Source: Cryptosporangium arvum DSM 44712
GTDB lineage: Bacteria; Actinomycetota; Actinomycetes; Mycobacteriales; Cryptosporangiaceae
Direction of reading: 5' to 3'
DNA length: 64,000 nt
NCBI RefSeq assembly: GCF_000585375.1
Contig: NZ_KK073874.1
Coordinates: forward strand, 7,413,913 to 7,477,912
In this document: piece after piece, positions 29,843 to 38,130 of the stretch
Layout of the letters: each line of letters opens with the position of its first letter
How positions within the stretch are numbered: position 1 is the first letter of the stretch
The notes under the pieces: model-generated
Database searches by the model: none
The model's input: only the letters and a program-made list of their open reading frames with translations
Told to the model about the DNA's origin: nothing
Translations under genes and position numbers: made by a program

Positions 29843-29845
29843 CAC
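29783..29845 (-). CDS. Mini-ORF 1, 20 residues, coupled to the argS stop
   Basis: Its GTG (29845-29843) overlaps the argS TGA (29844-29842) in ATGTGA, so ribosomes ending argS can re-initiate here. It encodes [20 protein letters not shown]. It may be only a by-product of the repeat, yet the reading frame, ribosome binding site and overlap are all kept. Confidence 0.4.
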   Translation of the reverse strand: MNRRRRTPSVTAAAHPRGRM

Positions 29846-31497
29846 ATTCGCTCCGGAGCGGTGACGCCGAGCAGGCCGAGGCCGTTGGCGACGACGGTGC
29901 GGGTGGCGACGTTCAGCCAGAGCCGGGTGCGGTTGAGGTCGGTGATCTCCTCGTCTCCCTTCGGGATCACCCGGCACTCGTCGTACCAGCGGTGATAGGT
30001 GGCCGCGAGCGACTCCAGGTAGTGGGCGACGCGGTGCGGCTCGCGCAGCTCGGCCGCACCGGCGACGACCCGCGGGAACTCCCCGAGGGCGCCGAGCAAC
30101 GCGGATTCACGCTCGTGGGTGAGCAGTTCGGGCTTGAACGCATTGTCGTCCAACACGATGCCGACGTCTTTCGCATTTCTGCTGACCGCGGCCGTCCGGG
30201 CGGCGACGTACTGCACGTAGAACACCGGGTTGTCGTTCGTGCGCCGGGCCCAGAGGTCCAGGTCGATGTCGATCGTCTGATTGACGCTGGAGCGCGCCAG
30301 GGCGTACCGCGACGCGTCGACACCGATCGCGTCGACCAGCTCGGCCATCGTGACGACCGTGCCCGCGCGCTTGGACATCCGGACCGGCTGGCCGTCCTTG
30401 ACCAGGTTGACCAGCTGCCCGATCAGCACCTGGATGTTGTAGTCCGGGTCGTCGCCCGCGCAGGCCGCGAGGGCCCTGAGCCGCTGGACGTACCCCGCGT
30501 GGTCGGCGCCCAGCATGTAGATGCACACCTCGAAGCCCCGGGCGCGCTTGTCGAGGTAGTACGCGGCGTCACCGGCGATGTACGCGGCCTCGCCGTTGCT
30601 CTTGATGATCGGACGGTCCTTGTCGTCACCGAAATCGGTGGTGCGCAGCCAGACCGCGCCGTCCTTCTCGTAGATGTGACCATGTTCACGCAGCGTGGCG
30701 ACCGCGCGCTCGACGGCCCCGGACTCGAACAGCGAGTTCTCGTGGAAATAGACGTCGAAGTCGACGCCGAAGTCGTGCAGGCTGCGCTTCACCTCGTCGA
30801 ACATGAGGTCGACACCCACGCTCCGGAACACTTCCTGCGGGTCGTCGCTCTCGAGCGCTTGTGGCTCCCGGCTGAGGATCTGGGCCGCGATCTCGGCGAT
30901 GTAGTCGCCGCCGTAGCCGTCCTCGGGCGTGGGCTCGTTCCTGGCCGCCGCGAGGAGCGACTTGGCGAACCGGTCGATCTGCGCGCCGTGGTCGTTGAAG
31001 TAGTACTCGCGGGTGACCTCGGCGCCGGACGCCTCGAGCAGCCGGGCCAGCGAGTCACCGACCGCCGCCCAGCGGACCCCGCCGATGTGTACCGGTCCGG
31101 TGGGGTTCGCGGAGACGAATTCGAGGTTGATGCGCGCTTTGTCGAGCGTGTTCGTGCGGCCGTAGCCCTCGCCGGCCCCGATGATCGTGCGGGCCAGCTC
31201 GCCCTGCGCCGCGGCGTCGAGCTTGATGTTGAGGAAACCGGGGCCGGCGACGTCGGCAGTGTTGACGCCCGCCGTCGTGGTCAGCGCCTCGGCGAGCCAG
31301 CCGGCGAGATCGCGCGGTTTGACCCCGGCCCGCTTGGCTACCTGGAGGGCGACGTTCGTCGCGTAGTCGCCGTGCTCCGGGTTTCGCGGTCGCTCCACCG
31401 CCACCGTGTCGGGCAGGACCGCGGAATCGAGTCCGCGGTCGGCGAAGACGGCGCGTACCGCCGCGAGGATCGCGGCTGAAAGGGCATCGGGAGTCAC
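29842..31497 (-). CDS. argS: Arginyl-tRNA synthetase
   Basis: 551 residues from GTG. The class I HIGH motif is [15 protein letters not shown], and the KMSK-like loop is [12 protein letters not shown]. The N-terminal additional domain ([25 protein letters not shown]) and the C-terminal DALR anticodon-binding domain ending [12 protein letters not shown] are typical. It heads the operon with lysA; coupled argS-lysA genes responding to arginine and lysine are described in corynebacteria. Confidence 0.97.
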   Translation of the reverse strand: MTPDALSAAILAAVRAVFADRGLDSAVLPDTVAVERPRNPEHGDYATNVALQVAKRAGVKPRDLAGWLAEALTTTAGVNTADVAGPGFLNIKLDAAAQGELARTIIGAGEGYGRTNTLDKARINLEFVSANPTGPVHIGGVRWAAVGDSLARLLEASGAEVTREYYFNDHGAQIDRFAKSLLAAARNEPTPEDGYGGDYIAEIAAQILSREPQALESDDPQEVFRSVGVDLMFDEVKRSLHDFGVDFDVYFHENSLFESGAVERAVATLREHGHIYEKDGAVWLRTTDFGDDKDRPIIKSNGEAAYIAGDAAYYLDKRARGFEVCIYMLGADHAGYVQRLRALAACAGDDPDYNIQVLIGQLVNLVKDGQPVRMSKRAGTVVTMAELVDAIGVDASRYALARSSVNQTIDIDLDLWARRTNDNPVFYVQYVAARTAAVSRNAKDVGIVLDDNAFKPELLTHERESALLGALGEFPRVVAGAAELREPHRVAHYLESLAATYHRWYDECRVIPKGDEEITDLNRTRLWLNVATRTVVANGLGLLGVTAPERM

Positions 31498-31503
31498 TAC
31501 GTC

Positions 31504-31509
31504 ATGCTA
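31504..31509 (-). promoter_or_regulatory. Putative -10 box of argS (leaderless)
   Basis: In the leftward direction TAGCAT fits TANNNT and ends 6 bases before the argS GTG, so transcription would start at or near the start codon. No ribosome binding site is visible upstream of the GTG, which supports a leaderless mRNA. No clear -35 is present. Confidence 0.35.
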
Positions 31510-31593
31510 TCGAGCGTCGTAGGACAGCCCCGCCCGCTACCGTGGGGGCGACCGCACGCGTGCCCCAAGGGTCGAGCGCGCGGAACGAGGCGT

Positions 31594-31615
31594 GACCGAT
31601 GATCGTTGATCGGTC
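31594..31615. promoter_or_regulatory. Inverted repeat in the argS/DUF3105 divergent region
   Basis: GACCGAT and ATCGGTC form 7-bp arms around an 8-base spacer, in the 179-base region between divergent argS and the first DUF3105 gene. It could be an operator for either gene. No known regulator consensus is recognised. Confidence 0.35.
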
Positions 31616-31676
31616 GAGTTTCGGTGAGCACCCTCCCTGAGGCTTCGTTGGTAGAGCGAGCCCGCGCACGGAAGTC

Positions 31677-32738
31677 ATGAAAGGTCCCATGCCGTCCAAC
31701 AGCACGCAGCGCAGGTCCGGTTCCGGCAAGCGGCCGCAGCGCGGCAACCCCGGTAAGTCGCCCGCACCGAAGACCGAGCCCACGGCCACCGCTGCCGACG
31801 ACGACGAGGCGATCACCGATTCTTCGGCCGTCCCCTCGAGCGAGGAATCGAGCGCTTCGGAGGCGACGCCGGCGAAATCGACGCCCGCGAAGGCTGGGGC
31901 GGCCAAGGTCGGGGCTTCGAAGGCTGGGGCCGCCAAGGCTGGGACTTCGAAGGCGGCCGGTGCTTCGCGGGCCGGTTCGAAGGCCGCGCCGGGGCGGGGT
32001 GGTTCCGGCGGCGGTAAGGGGCCGGGCGGTAAAGGGCCGGGCGGCAAGGGCCCGGCGGGCAAGAGCGGCGGTGGCCGCGGTCGGCAGCCGGTGAAGGTGA
32101 AGAGCACCGGGCTGCCCTGGGGCAACATCGTGCTGGGCGGCATCGTCGGCATCGTCGCGCTGAGCATCATCGGCTACGGCGTCTGGTACTCGTGGGACGC
32201 CAGCAAGCCGTTCGGTGAGCGCCGGTCGCAGCAGATCGAAGGCCTGCAGAACTACCGGGCCAAGGACGTCAAGTGGCTCACCCAGAACCACGTGACCGGC
32301 AAGGTGAAGTACCAGACCAGCCCGCCGGTCGGCGGCAACCACAACGGCTCGTGGGAGAACTGCCAGGGCGACGTCTACGCCAAGCAGATCCCGAGCGAGC
32401 ACGCGGTGCACAGCCTCGAGCACGGCGCGGTGTGGGTGACGTACAACCCCGACCTGCCGCAGGCGCAGATCGACGAGCTGGCCAAGAAGGTCAAGGGCAA
32501 GGACTACATGCTGATGAGTCCGTACCCCGGGCTCGACAAGCCGATCTCCCTGCAGGCCTGGGGCTTCCAGCTCAAGGTCGACAACGCGAGCGACAAGCGG
32601 ATCGACGAGTTCATCACCCAGTTCCGGCTGAACGCGAGCGTCGAATCCGGCGCCGCCTGCTCCAACGGCCTCACCGTGACCGGTGACACCCCGCAGGAGA
32701 ACGGCGACGCCGACATGAACCAGAACAGCGGTAGCTGA
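31677..32738 (+). CDS. DUF3105 membrane protein with Ala/Lys/Gly-rich cytoplasmic tail (first copy)
   Basis: 353 residues, or 349 if the ATG at 31689 (better spaced from AAAGG) is used. The N-terminal 140 residues are low complexity: acidic/Ser-rich, then AGAAKAG-type and GGKGPGG repeats. One membrane helix follows (WGNIVLGGIVGIVALSIIGYGVWYSW). The extracytoplasmic DUF3105 domain has SPPVGGNHNGSWENCQGDVY and HSLEHGAVWVTY, with conserved His and Cys that could bind metal. Function is unknown. Paired with a DUF305 gene and a second DUF3105 gene immediately downstream. Confidence 0.85.
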   Translation: MKGPMPSNSTQRRSGSGKRPQRGNPGKSPAPKTEPTATAADDDEAITDSSAVPSSEESSASEATPAKSTPAKAGAAKVGASKAGAAKAGTSKAAGASRAGSKAAPGRGGSGGGKGPGGKGPGGKGPAGKSGGGRGRQPVKVKSTGLPWGNIVLGGIVGIVALSIIGYGVWYSWDASKPFGERRSQQIEGLQNYRAKDVKWLTQNHVTGKVKYQTSPPVGGNHNGSWENCQGDVYAKQIPSEHAVHSLEHGAVWVTYNPDLPQAQIDELAKKVKGKDYMLMSPYPGLDKPISLQAWGFQLKVDNASDKRIDEFITQFRLNASVESGAACSNGLTVTGDTPQENGDADMNQNSGS

Positions 32739-32749
32739 ATCGGAGCGCG

Positions 32750-33538
32750 GTGGCTCAGGGGAACCGGTTCGTGAGCGCACGTCGTCGGCTCGACGAACTC
32801 GAGGCAGACGACCCGTCGGTCGGTGACGAGACCGCCGACGGGTCACCGTCCGTCGGCGATCCCGATTCCGACTCCGACTCCGACGCGGATGCGGCGGACG
32901 GGTCGGCGGATTCTGCTGGGGACGGGTCGAGCGGGCGGAAGACGCGGATCTTCCGGGCCGTGATGGTCGGGATCCTGGTGCTGGCCGTCGGGTTCGGCAT
33001 CGGCGTCTGGGTGGGCTCCCCGCACCGCCCGGCCGACGACTCCGCCGACGCCGGCTTCACCCGCGACATGCTCACCCACCACGCCCAGGCCGTGACGATG
33101 GCCTCCCTCGAGTACCGCGTCACCGACGACGCCAACCTGCGGCAGCTCTCGATCGACATCACGCTCACCCAGCAGGCGCAGATCGGCCTGATGATCGGCT
33201 GGCTGCGCAACTGGGACCTGAACCCCACCACCACCCAGCCCCAGATGGCCTGGATGCCCGACGGCGGCCGCGCGCTCATCGTCGACGGCCGCATGCCCGG
33301 CATGGCCAGCGACACGCAGCTCCAGCAGCTGCGCACGCTCACCGGCACCGAGCGCGATCAGCTGTTCATCAAGCTGATGATCGCCCACCACCTGGGCGGC
33401 ATCCACATGGCCGATGCCGCTCTGGAGCAGGCGAAGGACGATCAGGTGCTGTACCTGGCGAACCAGATCAAGCGGTCGCAGGAGTCGGAGATCGACGCGC
33501 TGCAGCAGGAACAGAAGCGATTGAGCGGCGCGAAATGA
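32750..33538 (+). CDS. DUF305 family membrane-anchored protein
   Basis: 262 residues. An acidic, Asp/Ser-rich cytoplasmic N-terminus with DSDSDSD repeats is followed by one membrane helix (MVGILVLAVGFGIGVWV) and a ferritin-like DUF305 helical domain. Its paired His motifs are visible in FTRDMLTHHAQAVTMA and IKLMIAHHLGGIHMADAAL, with a Met-rich segment between (QMAWMPDGG...GRMPGM). Such His/Met sets suggest metal binding, and some relatives are linked to copper handling, but no substrate is proven. GTG start, 11 bases after the first DUF3105 gene; overlaps the next gene by ATGA. Confidence 0.85.
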   Translation: MAQGNRFVSARRRLDELEADDPSVGDETADGSPSVGDPDSDSDSDADAADGSADSAGDGSSGRKTRIFRAVMVGILVLAVGFGIGVWVGSPHRPADDSADAGFTRDMLTHHAQAVTMASLEYRVTDDANLRQLSIDITLTQQAQIGLMIGWLRNWDLNPTTTQPQMAWMPDGGRALIVDGRMPGMASDTQLQQLRTLTGTERDQLFIKLMIAHHLGGIHMADAALEQAKDDQVLYLANQIKRSQESEIDALQQEQKRLSGAK

Positions 33539-35004
33539 GCTGGACCCCGCCGGACGGCTCGACGGTGCCACCCGCGGACGGTTCGCCGCCCGGAGGCCCG
33601 GTTTCACGGGTGGAGGGGAAGGGTTCGGTCGAAGGCTCGAACCCGGCCGACAAGGCTGCCTCGCCGGAGAGCGCTGCCTCGCCGGAGAGCGCTACCTCGC
33701 CGGAGAGCGCTACCTCGACCGAGGGCGCTACCTCGACCGAGGGCGCTGCCTCGACCGAGAGCGCGGCGTCACCCGACAGCGCGGGCCTGGCCGATAGCGA
33801 GGGCCCTGCCGGCAGTGTGGCGCCCGTCGGGGCGGGGTTGGCGGACGGCGCAGGGCCTGGTGACGGTTCTTCCGGCGACCGCGCGGTAGCGGTTTGTGGT
33901 GCTCCCGCCGACAGCGCGGCGGCATCCGGCGATGATGCGGCCCGAGGTGGCGCAGGCACGAAGGACGAGGCGTCCGCGGCGGACGGCATGACAGCGTGGT
34001 CGGCCCCGGGATCACCGCAGCCCGACTCGCCGCACCCGCCCTCCCCGCAGCCCAGCCCCGGTCAACCGACGCCTGGAGCGCAGCCCGGGTACCCGCCACC
34101 GCCAGCGGCCGCAGCGCAGCCCGGGTTCCCAGCCGCGCCCGGCCAGCCGTCGGAGCCCGCACACGGACACGCGCATCCGCCGCCGCCCGCCACTCCGCCG
34201 GGTTACGCCCCGGGTCATCCGCCGTCGGGATACCCCTCGGCCGGATACCCATCCGGACCGGGCTACACCGCCGGACCGGGCTACACCGCCGGACTGGGCT
34301 ACCCGGGCGGACCGGGCTACCCGGGTGGACCGGCCTACACCGCCGGACCGGGATATCCGCCCCAACCGGGATATCCGCAGCCCGGCGGCTACCCCGGCGC
34401 CCCGGCTCCGAAGAAGAGCAACGGCAAGCTGATCGCCGGCATCGTCGTCGGTGTGATCGTCGTGCTGGCCCTGTGCGGCGGGGTGGCCGTCACCGGACTC
34501 GTCCTCGCACGCAACAGCGTGCAGGACGCTCCCGCCACCACCACCGCGGCGATCGACGGCGTGGTCGACTACCGCGCCAGCGACCCGGGCATGCTCACCC
34601 AGCAGCACGTCACGGGCGACGTCACCTACCCGGTCTCCCCACCGGTCGGCGGCGACCACGCCTCCCAGTGGCAGAACTGCCAGGGCGACGTCTACACCGC
34701 CCCGATCGGCGATCCCAACGCCGTCCACAGCCTCGAACACGGCGCGGTCTGGATCACCTACCGCCCCGACCTCCCACCCGACCAGGTCGCCACCCTGGCC
34801 GCGAAGGTCAAGGGCAACGACTACACGCTGATGAGCCCGTTCCCCGGCCTCGACCAGCCCATCTCCCTGCAGGCCTGGGGCTACCAACTCAAACTCGACA
34901 ACGCCGACGACGAGCGCATCGACGCCTTCCTCGAGAAGTACCGCATCGAGGCGTCGATCGAGCCCGGAGCCACCTGCGGCAACGGCACCACAGCCACCCG
35001 CTGA
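33535..35004 (+). CDS. DUF3105 membrane protein with Ser/Pro/GYP-rich tail (second copy)
   Basis: 489 residues. The N-terminal 290 residues are repetitive: six-residue SPESAA/STEGAT units, then Pro-rich and PGYTAGPGYPGG units. One membrane helix (LIAGIVVGVIVVLALCGGVAVTGLVLA) precedes a DUF3105 domain closely like the first copy (SPPVGGDHASQWQNCQGDVY, HSLEHGAVWITYRPDLP, LMSPFPGLDQPISLQAWGYQLKLDNADDERID). The two C-terminal domains are clear duplicates, whereas the tails are unrelated. Translationally coupled to the DUF305 gene. Confidence 0.85.
   Translation: MSWTPPDGSTVPPADGSPPGGPVSRVEGKGSVEGSNPADKAASPESAASPESATSPESATSTEGATSTEGAASTESAASPDSAGLADSEGPAGSVAPVGAGLADGAGPGDGSSGDRAVAVCGAPADSAAASGDDAARGGAGTKDEASAADGMTAWSAPGSPQPDSPHPPSPQPSPGQPTPGAQPGYPPPPAAAAQPGFPAAPGQPSEPAHGHAHPPPPATPPGYAPGHPPSGYPSAGYPSGPGYTAGPGYTAGLGYPGGPGYPGGPAYTAGPGYPPQPGYPQPGGYPGAPAPKKSNGKLIAGIVVGVIVVLALCGGVAVTGLVLARNSVQDAPATTTAAIDGVVDYRASDPGMLTQQHVTGDVTYPVSPPVGGDHASQWQNCQGDVYTAPIGDPNAVHSLEHGAVWITYRPDLPPDQVATLAAKVKGNDYTLMSPFPGLDQPISLQAWGYQLKLDNADDERIDAFLEKYRIEASIEPGATCGNGTTATR
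33654..33779 (+). repeat. 18-bp in-frame repeats in the second DUF3105 gene
   Basis: About seven tandem 18-base units of the form GCYWCCTCGMCSGAGRGC encode AASPES, ATSPES, ATSTEG and AASTES. The units are near-identical in DNA, so the tract is probably length-variable. It lies in the predicted disordered cytoplasmic tail. Confidence 0.85.
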
Positions 35005-35060
35005 GCCCGGCCCGATGCACAAGCTCGCCGCGGCGGCTGCTAGGCTTTAGCCGTTCCTGA

Positions 35061-35132
35061 GCCCCCGTAGCTCAGGGGATAGAGCACCGCCCTCCGGAGG
35101 CGGGGGCGCAGGTTCGAATCCTGCCGGGGGCA
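35061..35132 (+). tRNA. tRNA-Arg (anticodon CCG)
   Basis: A full cloverleaf: acceptor GCCCCCG/CGGGGGC, D-arm AGCTCAGGGGATAGAGC, anticodon stem CCGCC/GGCGG with loop CTCCGGA (anticodon CCG, 35094-35096), and T-arm GCAGGTTCGAATCCTGC. Discriminator base A is at 35132; CCA is not encoded. It reads CGG codons, frequent in this genome. Confidence 0.97.
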
Positions 35133-35152
35133 CAGCATTGACCAGACAACAC

Positions 35153-35188
35153 AAGGCCCTGACCAGCGCCGACGCTGACCAGGGCCTT
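35153..35188 (+). terminator. Hairpin terminator after tRNA-Arg
   Basis: AAGGCCCTG (35153-35161) pairs with CAGGGCCTT (35180-35188), and an inner AGCG/CGCT pair adds a second stem. It begins 20 bases after the tRNA. The tail CGTCGTTCGTCC is only weakly T-rich. Confidence 0.65.
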
Positions 35189-35196
35189 CGTCGTTC

Positions 35197-35238
35197 GTCC
35201 GATTGGCACCGATCGCAGTCCGATAGGCACCGACCGCA
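35197..35238. repeat. Imperfect 21-bp tandem repeat
   Basis: GTCCGATTGGCACCGATCGCA is followed, after one base, by GTCCGATAGGCACCGACCGCA (two mismatches). It lies between the tRNA terminator and the 3' end of the SUKH gene. Role unknown. Confidence 0.7.
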
Positions 35239-35274
35239 TCCGGCGCGCGGTGGCTGCCCGACCCGGCGCAGCAC

Positions 35275-36231
35275 TCACCCGGCTGCTGAGCGCTTCGTTC
35301 TCGCGTCCACGAGGGTGAGTAGCCAGGGCGGCACCGCGCTCAGGTGGGTTCGGAAGGCGTCCAGGTCGTCGGCGCAGCGGGTCAGTAGGTTTGCGCAGTA
35401 CGCGGGCGCGTCGTAGGTGTCGTCGTCGCGGGGGTCGTCGGCGTCGGCGAACCAGACCGAGCCGGCGTCCGAGCCGGTCAGCCGGAGTGCCAGCACGCCG
35501 CCCTGCACGTAGCCGATCGGCAGGTAGTCGTCGGTGAAACGGTCGGGGAACCAGTGCCGGGCGTAGAGCAGGTCCTGGTGCCGGTCGGTCGTCCCCACGC
35601 CGAAGAACGGCTGGTCGACGACGAAACCGTGGTCGGGGTGGACGCCCGGGGTGGTGGGCGAGGAGCCGGTCCGAGCCGAGAGGAGCCGGCGCAGCGCAGG
35701 CGGTAACGGGCGCCCGATCCGCCGGACGACGGTCTCCCAGGCGTCGTCGGCCAACGGAGCCGGGACGTCGAACGGGACCGGCACGTGCTGTTCGACCCGG
35801 ACGCCGCGGTGCGACCGGTCGACCGGCAGGGTCGAGACGCCACCGATCGAGCGGAACGCGCCGTGCGCCGCGGCGGGCACCAGCGCCACCCGGCGGGTGC
35901 CGAACTGGTGCGCCCACACCCATCCGGCCGGCGTCAGCGGCGCGTAGCGCGATCGGTCCGGGCCGGAGCGGATCTCGTTCGCGGTGAGCACGTCGGCGAT
36001 CCGCACCTCGTCGACGGTGAGGCCGGGCTCCGGGGCCGCGAGCTCGACCACCGCGTCCGCCAGCAGGTCCCACTGCGGCAGCCCGGCCAGGTCGTAGACC
36101 ACGCCGCCGCGATGGCGGATGCGCAGGACCGGCGAATCGAACGGACGGATGCGCGCCGCCCACGCGCTGCCCGGGAGTCGTCGCACCGGAGGCAGATCGG
36201 ACGACATGACCGGAGAGTAGGACATGGCCAC
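35275..36231 (-). CDS. SMI1/KNR4-like (SUKH-superfamily) protein
   Basis: 318 residues. The C-terminal half matches an actinobacterial SMI1/KNR4 family: W...LPPALRRLLSARTG, GFVVDQPFFGVGTTDRHQDLLYARHWFPDRFTDD, then YLPIGYVQGGVLALRLTG...GSVWFADADDPRDDD. SUKH proteins commonly act as immunity factors that bind and block polymorphic toxins. The N-terminal half (about 1-150) is less recognisable. The gene is divergent from the SUKH-3-like gene at the edge of the type VII secretion locus, which supports an immunity role; the target is not shown by sequence. Confidence 0.7.
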   Translation of the reverse strand: MAMSYSPVMSSDLPPVRRLPGSAWAARIRPFDSPVLRIRHRGGVVYDLAGLPQWDLLADAVVELAAPEPGLTVDEVRIADVLTANEIRSGPDRSRYAPLTPAGWVWAHQFGTRRVALVPAAAHGAFRSIGGVSTLPVDRSHRGVRVEQHVPVPFDVPAPLADDAWETVVRRIGRPLPPALRRLLSARTGSSPTTPGVHPDHGFVVDQPFFGVGTTDRHQDLLYARHWFPDRFTDDYLPIGYVQGGVLALRLTGSDAGSVWFADADDPRDDDTYDAPAYCANLLTRCADDLDAFRTHLSAVPPWLLTLVDARTKRSAAG

Positions 36232-36297
36232 TAGGTTGATTCCAGCGCCGGTTCACCGTCGGCCGGCGCCCGAAGGCCAACGACCGGAAGGACAACG

Positions 36298-36810
36298 GTG
36301 CAGCGGTTCCCCAGCGAGGTCGAGACCGTCCTCCGAGAGGCCGGCTGGAACGACGGCCGCCACGTGCCGGACGTCGCCGCGGAGACCATCCGTGCGGTGA
36401 TCGGTCGCACCGCCGCGAACGGAGCACGGCACCTCGCGTTCCCGGCCGCGGAACAGGCGCTGCTGGAGTTCGGCGCGCTCTACGTCGACCAGGACGGGCC
36501 CGGCGTCGCGCTGCGCCGCCGTCCGTTCGCGATCGACCCGGCGATGGTGCCGCCCTGCGCCGCGACGCTGCAGGCCTTCGGCCGGGCGCTCGGCGTCTCC
36601 CTCTTCCCGCTCGGCGTCGAGGGCGACGACGACGCGGTGCTGGCGATCGACGAGTACGGCCGGGTCTTCTCCCTCGACGACGGCGGAGAATGGTTCCTCG
36701 GCGAGGACGTGCCCGCGGCACTGACCACTCTGGTCACCGGGGTACAACCGCCGCGCGTGCGCGACGACGGCGCCTGGAACACCGAATCGGACGACGCGGA
36801 ACCCCGCTAG
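36298..36810 (+). CDS. SUKH-3-like immunity protein
   Basis: 170 residues from GTG. The SUKH-3 pattern is visible: VETVLREAGWNDGRHVPDVAAETI at the start, then a central Pro/Phe-rich strand, LFPLGVEGDDDAVLAIDEYGRVFSLDDGGEWFLGEDVPAALTTLV at the end. Single-domain cytoplasmic protein without signal peptide. It lies directly ahead of eccE, in the same direction. Members usually protect the producer against a co-encoded toxin; the giant effector 20 kb downstream is a candidate, or a toxin outside the window. Confidence 0.72.
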   Translation: MQRFPSEVETVLREAGWNDGRHVPDVAAETIRAVIGRTAANGARHLAFPAAEQALLEFGALYVDQDGPGVALRRRPFAIDPAMVPPCAATLQAFGRALGVSLFPLGVEGDDDAVLAIDEYGRVFSLDDGGEWFLGEDVPAALTTLVTGVQPPRVRDDGAWNTESDDAEPR

Positions 36811-36870
36811 ACACGTCGGGCCGTGCCGTCCGACGGTACGGTGCATCGGGGGACGACAACGGGGAGCAGC

Positions 36871-38130
36871 ATGTCGACTCTGGAAGCGCCGCGCGTCCGG
36901 GCGGTCGCTCAGGTGGGTGCGCGGCGGCCGGCGGAACAGAAGCCGGCCGCGTTACGTCGCCGACGTCGGCCGGGCCATCTGGGTCCGGTCCACGTGCTAC
37001 AGATCGTCGCGCTGGAATCGGCGCTCGTGCTGGCCGTCCTCGGCTGGCGGGCGTCCGGCTGGCCGCGCCCGGTCCTGTACGGGCTCGCGGTCGTCCTGCC
37101 GCTGCTGGTCTTCGCCCGCCTCCGCGGTCGATGGCTGGTCGAACTGCTCGTGCTGCGGTCCCGATTCCGTCGACGCCGGGCTACCGCACATCCGTCGGTC
37201 AGGGATCGTCGGCTGACCGCCCTGCGTGATCTCGCACCGGACCTCACGGTCGAGACGGTGGAGGGAGCCGGCGGCACCCGGCTCGGGGTCGGGCGCGACG
37301 CGGGGGGCTGGTTCGCGGTCGTCGCCCTCACGCCGCCGCGCGGGCTGCGCGGACCGGCCCAGGAGCTGCCGCCGTTCGACCTGCTGGCCCGCTCGCTCGC
37401 CGACGCCGAGCAGCCCGGCACCGTCGTGCAGGTGCTCGTGCACACCACGCCCGGCAACTCGGCCGGGGTCGGAGGGCCGTGCGTCGAGTCGTACCAGGAG
37501 TTGGTGCGCCCGTTCGGCGGTACCGCCGCCGTGCGTCCGGTGAGCGTCGGGGACCAGTCGTGCTGGGTGGCGGTCCGGATCGACGCCCGCGCCGTCGCTG
37601 AAGTGGCGATCGAGAACCCGGAAGCGATCGGCGAGGTGCCCACGGTGCTGGGCGCGCTGGTCCGGCGGGTGGGCAACGTGCTGAAGCGCAACGGGTTCGG
37701 CTACCGCGTGCTCGACGGCGACGGGCTGCTCGACGCGCTGGTCCACTCGCTCGCCGTCGAGGTGACACCGGCCGGGACCGACCGCCGGACGGCGCAGGAG
37801 ACGTGGCGCGGCTGGAGCGCCGCCGGGCTGGAGCACCGCAGTTTCTGGATCCGGTCGTGGCCGAAGCTCGACGCCGCCGCGGGGTTCCTCGCCGAGCTGT
37901 ACCAGTCGCCGGCGGTGATGACCAGCTTGAGCGTCACGATGGTGCCGGCCCGGAACGGGGCCGAGATCCGGTGTCTGGCCCGGGTCGTGGACCGCCGGGA
38001 GGCGATCGGCACGGCCGCTGACGGATTGCGGTCGGCCGCTCGTGCGGTGAGAGCGCGCGTGTTCCCGCTGGACGGCGAGCAGTCGCCGGCGGCGTACGCG
38101 ACCGCCCCGACGGCGGTGGGGCCGGCATGA
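36871..38130 (+). CDS. eccE: Type VII secretion protein EccE
   Basis: 419 residues from ATG at 36871, which follows a GGGGAG ribosome binding site; an upstream in-frame ATG at 36823 lacks one. Two N-terminal membrane helices (LQIVALESALVLAVLGWRA and PVLYGLAVVLPLLVFARL) lead to a large soluble domain with ESX EccE features (VGRDAGGWFAVVALTPP, ESYQELVRPFGG, SCWVAVRIDARAVAEVAI, WRGWSAAGLEHRSFWIRSWP). EccE sits at the periphery of the EccBCDE membrane complex. The ATGA overlap couples it to the next gene. Confidence 0.9.
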   Translation: MSTLEAPRVRAVAQVGARRPAEQKPAALRRRRRPGHLGPVHVLQIVALESALVLAVLGWRASGWPRPVLYGLAVVLPLLVFARLRGRWLVELLVLRSRFRRRRATAHPSVRDRRLTALRDLAPDLTVETVEGAGGTRLGVGRDAGGWFAVVALTPPRGLRGPAQELPPFDLLARSLADAEQPGTVVQVLVHTTPGNSAGVGGPCVESYQELVRPFGGTAAVRPVSVGDQSCWVAVRIDARAVAEVAIENPEAIGEVPTVLGALVRRVGNVLKRNGFGYRVLDGDGLLDALVHSLAVEVTPAGTDRRTAQETWRGWSAAGLEHRSFWIRSWPKLDAAAGFLAELYQSPAVMTSLSVTMVPARNGAEIRCLARVVDRREAIGTAADGLRSAARAVRARVFPLDGEQSPAAYATAPTAVGPA

